6,748 nucleotides of DNA from Austwickia sp039812465. Its GTDB lineage: Bacteria > Actinomycetota > Actinomycetes > Actinomycetales > Dermatophilaceae. The stretch's first letter is position 1. Each line of letters begins with the position of its first letter. The stretch spans positions 1-6,748 of the forward strand of contig JBDIAS010000169.1 of NCBI GenBank assembly GCA_039812465.1, in the 5' to 3' direction. This document shows, piece after piece, positions 4,465-6,748 of this stretch. The position numbers and the translations under genes were made by a program. The notes under the pieces were generated by a model that saw only the letters and a program-made list of their open reading frames with translations, searched no databases and was not told the origin of the DNA.

Positions 4465-6345
4465 ATGACCAAGGTGCTCTCCGCCGTCGCGTGGCCGTAC
4501 GCCAACGGACCCCGCCACATCGGGCACGTCGCCGGGTTCGGCGTGCCCTCGGACGTCTTCAGCCGCTACATGCGCATGGCGGGGCACGACGTTCTCATGG
4601 TGAGCGGCACCGACGAGCATGGGACGCCGATCCTGGTCGCCGCCGACGCCGCCGGCGTCTCGCCGCACGAGCTGGCCGACACCAACAACCGGATCATCGT
4701 GGAGGACCTGGTCAACCTCGGCCTGAGCTACGACCTCTTCACGCGTACGACCACCCGCAACCATTACGCCGTCGTACAGGAGCTGTTCCGCCGCAACCAC
4801 GCCAACGGCTACATGGTGGAGCGCACCACGCACGGGGCGATCAGCCCGAGCACCGGCCGCACGCTCCCGGACCGCTACATCGAGGGGACGTGCCCGCTCT
4901 GCGGCTTCGAACACGCCCGCGGGGACCAATGCGACCACTGCGGCAACCAGCTGGATCCGACCGACCTGATCGAGCCCCGCAGCAAGATCAACGGCGAGGT
5001 CCCGGAGTTCGTCGAGTCCCAGCACTTCTTCCTGGACTTGCCGGCGCTCGCCGAGGCGCTGACGGCGTTCATCGACGACCGCGAAGCGAGCGGGCTGTGG
5101 CGCCCGAACGTGATCCGGTTCAGCAAGGGCCTGCTCAAAGATATGAAGCCGCGCGCGATGACCCGCGACATCGACTGGGGCATCCCGATCCCGCTCGACG
5201 GGTGGCGGGACGACCCGAACAAGCGGCTCTACGTGTGGTTCGACGCGGTCATCGGCTACCTGTCGGCCTCGATCGAGTGGGCCCGCCGGACCGGCGACCC
5301 GGAGGCGTGGCGCGCCTGGTGGAACCGCCCCACCCTGGACAATCCGGGCGGCGTTGACGAGGCCAGCGGCGACCTCCCGGTCAGCTACTACTTCCAGGGC
5401 AAGGACAACATCACGTTCCACTCCCAGATCTGGCCGGCGGAGCTGATCGGCTACGCGGGTCGCGGCAGCCGGGGCGGCGAGCCGGGCGAGTACGGGGTCC
5501 TCAACCTGCCGACCGAGGTCGTCGCGAGCGAGTTCATGACGATGGAGGGCAAGCAGTTCTCCTCCAGCCGCGGGGTCGTCATCTACGTGCGGGATCTGCT
5601 CTCCCGCTATCAACCCGACGCGTTGCGCTACTTCATCTGCGCCGCCGGCCCCGAGAGCAGCGACTCCGACTTCACCTGGGCCGAGTTCGTGCAGCGGACC
5701 AACTCCGAGCTGGTCGCGGGCTGGGGCAACCTGGTCAACCGGACGGCCAGCATGATCGCCAAGAACTTCGGCGAGATCCCCGCCTGCGGGCCGCTCGAGC
5801 CGGTCGATGAGGAGATCCTGGCGGCCGTGCGCGGCGGGTTCGACACGGTCGGTTCCCTGCTCGCGCGGCATCGGCAGCGAGCCGGGATCGCCGAGGCGAT
5901 GCGTCTCGTCGGAGAGGTGAACGCGTACGTCTCCCGCACCGAGCCCTTCAAGCTGAAGGGGGAGGACCAGCGGGAGCGGCTGGGCACGATCCTGCACACG
6001 CTGGCCCAGTGCGTGAGCGACCTCAACGTGATGCTCAGCCCGTTCCTGCCGCACAGCAGCAACGACGTCGACCGGGTGCTCGGCGGCGAGGGCACGATGA
6101 CGCCGATGCCGCAGATCGTCGAGGTCACCGATTTCGACGACGAGGTGGAGGGGGCGCCGGGCACCGTACCGCCCGTCCGCACCTACCCGGTCATCATGGG
6201 CGACTACACGACCGGCGTGACCTGGGGCCCGCGCCCGGTCGCCGCGGGCACGCCGATCGCCAAGCCGGCGCCGGTCTTCACCAAGCTCGACCCGTCCGTG
6301 GTCGAGGACGAGACGCAGCGACTGCGCGCGGGGGCCGACGCGTGA
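4465..6345 (+). CDS. metG: Methionyl-tRNA synthetase
   Basis: This 626-aa class I aminoacyl-tRNA synthetase charges tRNA(Met) and initiator tRNA with methionine in the cytoplasm. The HIGH motif is at 18-21 in PRHIGHVAGF, GTDEHGTP is at 48-55, and a single zinc site CPLCG...CDHCG uses C143, C146, C156 and C159 (CX2CX9CX2C). YVWFDAVIGYLSA (256-268) and YYFQGKDNITFHSQIWPAELIG (308-329) are characteristic. The KMSKS loop reads QFSSSRG (364-370), losing both lysines of the classical motif. The helical anticodon-binding domain runs from about 400, with GWGNLVNRTASM (419-430), to about 545; no C-terminal tRNA-binding (EMAP-like) domain is attached. ATG 4465 starts just before the catalytic domain and 7 bases after a TAGGAT -10; frames extending to 4264 add sequence that is antisense to the antitoxin. 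It overlaps the next gene by 4 bp. Confidence 0.98.
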   Translation: MTKVLSAVAWPYANGPRHIGHVAGFGVPSDVFSRYMRMAGHDVLMVSGTDEHGTPILVAADAAGVSPHELADTNNRIIVEDLVNLGLSYDLFTRTTTRNHYAVVQELFRRNHANGYMVERTTHGAISPSTGRTLPDRYIEGTCPLCGFEHARGDQCDHCGNQLDPTDLIEPRSKINGEVPEFVESQHFFLDLPALAEALTAFIDDREASGLWRPNVIRFSKGLLKDMKPRAMTRDIDWGIPIPLDGWRDDPNKRLYVWFDAVIGYLSASIEWARRTGDPEAWRAWWNRPTLDNPGGVDEASGDLPVSYYFQGKDNITFHSQIWPAELIGYAGRGSRGGEPGEYGVLNLPTEVVASEFMTMEGKQFSSSRGVVIYVRDLLSRYQPDALRYFICAAGPESSDSDFTWAEFVQRTNSELVAGWGNLVNRTASMIAKNFGEIPACGPLEPVDEEILAAVRGGFDTVGSLLARHRQRAGIAEAMRLVGEVNAYVSRTEPFKLKGEDQRERLGTILHTLAQCVSDLNVMLSPFLPHSSNDVDRVLGGEGTMTPMPQIVEVTDFDDEVEGAPGTVPPVRTYPVIMGDYTTGVTWGPRPVAAGTPIAKPAPVFTKLDPSVVEDETQRLRAGADA

Positions 6346-6748
6346 ACGAGCCCCGGCCCTGGCCGCTGCCCGAACCGCTCCCGCACCCCGTCGTGGACCA
6401 CCACTGCCACCTCGACATGTCCCGCGGCGACGAGCCGCTCCCGGACGTGGCCGCGACGCTGGCCGACGCGACGAGCGTCGGCGTGGACCGGGTCGTGCAC
6501 ATCGGTTGCGACGTGCAGCGCGCCCACCGGGCCGTCGAACTCGCCGAGCAGCACCCGTCGATCGTGGTGGCGGTCGGGCTGCACCCCAACGAGGCTCCGC
6601 GGCTGGCCGCGCGGGGCGGCCTGGCCGAGGCGATCGACGAGATCGCCGCGCTCGCCGCCCACGACCGCGTCAGGGCGATCGGGGAGACCGGCTTGGACTA
6701 CTACCGGACCGGGGAGGACGGGCGCTCCGCCCAGACCGACAGCCTGCG
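6342..6748 (+). CDS. tatD: TatD family metal-dependent hydrolase/deoxyribonuclease, 5' part
   Basis: The first 135 codons are present and the gene runs off the right edge. The metal-binding HxH motif appears as DHHCHLDM (19-26; H21 and H23). VVHIGCD (51-57), VVAVGLHPNEA (75-85) and RAIGETGLDYY (111-121, with metal-ligand E115) are the successive signature blocks of TatD-type TIM-barrel enzymes, which act as metal-dependent 3'-5' exonucleases or related phosphoesterases. The start GTG at 6342 overlaps the metG stop in a GTGA tetranucleotide, so the two genes are co-transcribed and probably translationally coupled. No internal promoter is needed or seen. In many actinobacteria metG and tatD are adjacent, so this side of the window looks like ordinary conserved core genome. 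The N-terminus has a Pro-rich lead (residues 3-16) before the barrel. Confidence 0.95.
   Translation, partial: MNEPRPWPLPEPLPHPVVDHHCHLDMSRGDEPLPDVAATLADATSVGVDRVVHIGCDVQRAHRAVELAEQHPSIVVAVGLHPNEAPRLAARGGLAEAIDEIAALAAHDRVRAIGETGLDYYRTGEDGRSAQTDSL

Noticed and set aside
4336..6054. 572-codon open frame on the minus strand opposite metG
   Set aside because: It is an antisense shadow caused by high GC at third positions of metG. Its translation is Arg/Val/Asp-rich with no domain, while metG on the plus strand carries all family motifs.

Overview
The window is very GC-rich DNA (third codon positions almost all G or C) with GTG starts, 4-bp gene overlaps and a TANNNT-type leaderless promoter. All of this points to a high-GC actinobacterium. 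I cannot name a genus from the sequence alone. The right third is core genome: metG (methionyl-tRNA synthetase) followed by the start of a tatD-type metallohydrolase gene, on the plus strand and overlapping by 4 bp. Everything to the left of metG is on the minus strand and looks like accessory or lineage-specific content.

Reading the minus strand in its direction of transcription (high to low coordinates), there is first a type II toxin-antitoxin pair (4354-3780): a ribbon-helix-helix-type antitoxin and a MazF/PemK-type endoribonuclease overlapping by 4 bp. A perfect 10-bp inverted repeat sits on the antitoxin start codon and is a likely autoregulatory operator. Next comes a class I SAM-dependent methyltransferase (3662-2817) carrying an unusual Gly/Asp-rich insert. 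A 383-bp gap follows, holding a possible terminator hairpin, a 175-bp tandem-repeat block (32-bp units decaying into 16-bp units, with a G-quadruplex motif on the minus strand), and a plausible ECF-type promoter. That promoter would serve a two-gene operon (2433-645): an ECF sigma factor of the actinobacterial SigE-like family and a membrane-anchored protein with a cytoplasmic N-terminus and a large extracytoplasmic, propeller-like domain. The second gene overlaps the sigma gene by 14 bp and is most likely its regulator (anti-sigma or sensor), although it has no zinc anti-sigma motif.

Positions 1-644 hold no gene I can support. They are packed with short palindromes, a recurring 15-bp motif (CGGGTGARCNCTCG, at least four direct copies and one inverted), a long near-perfect hairpin (453-490) and a 35-bp direct repeat. 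This looks like a noncoding, repeat-built intergenic region downstream of the sigma operon.

The long open frames on the opposite strand of metG and across the methyltransferase/toxin region are GC-driven shadows. The features most worth a second look are the sigma/propeller-protein pair with its paired promoter motifs, the two repeat blocks that flank this operon, and the operator-overlapped start of the toxin-antitoxin pair. I see no clear evidence of a wholly new system.
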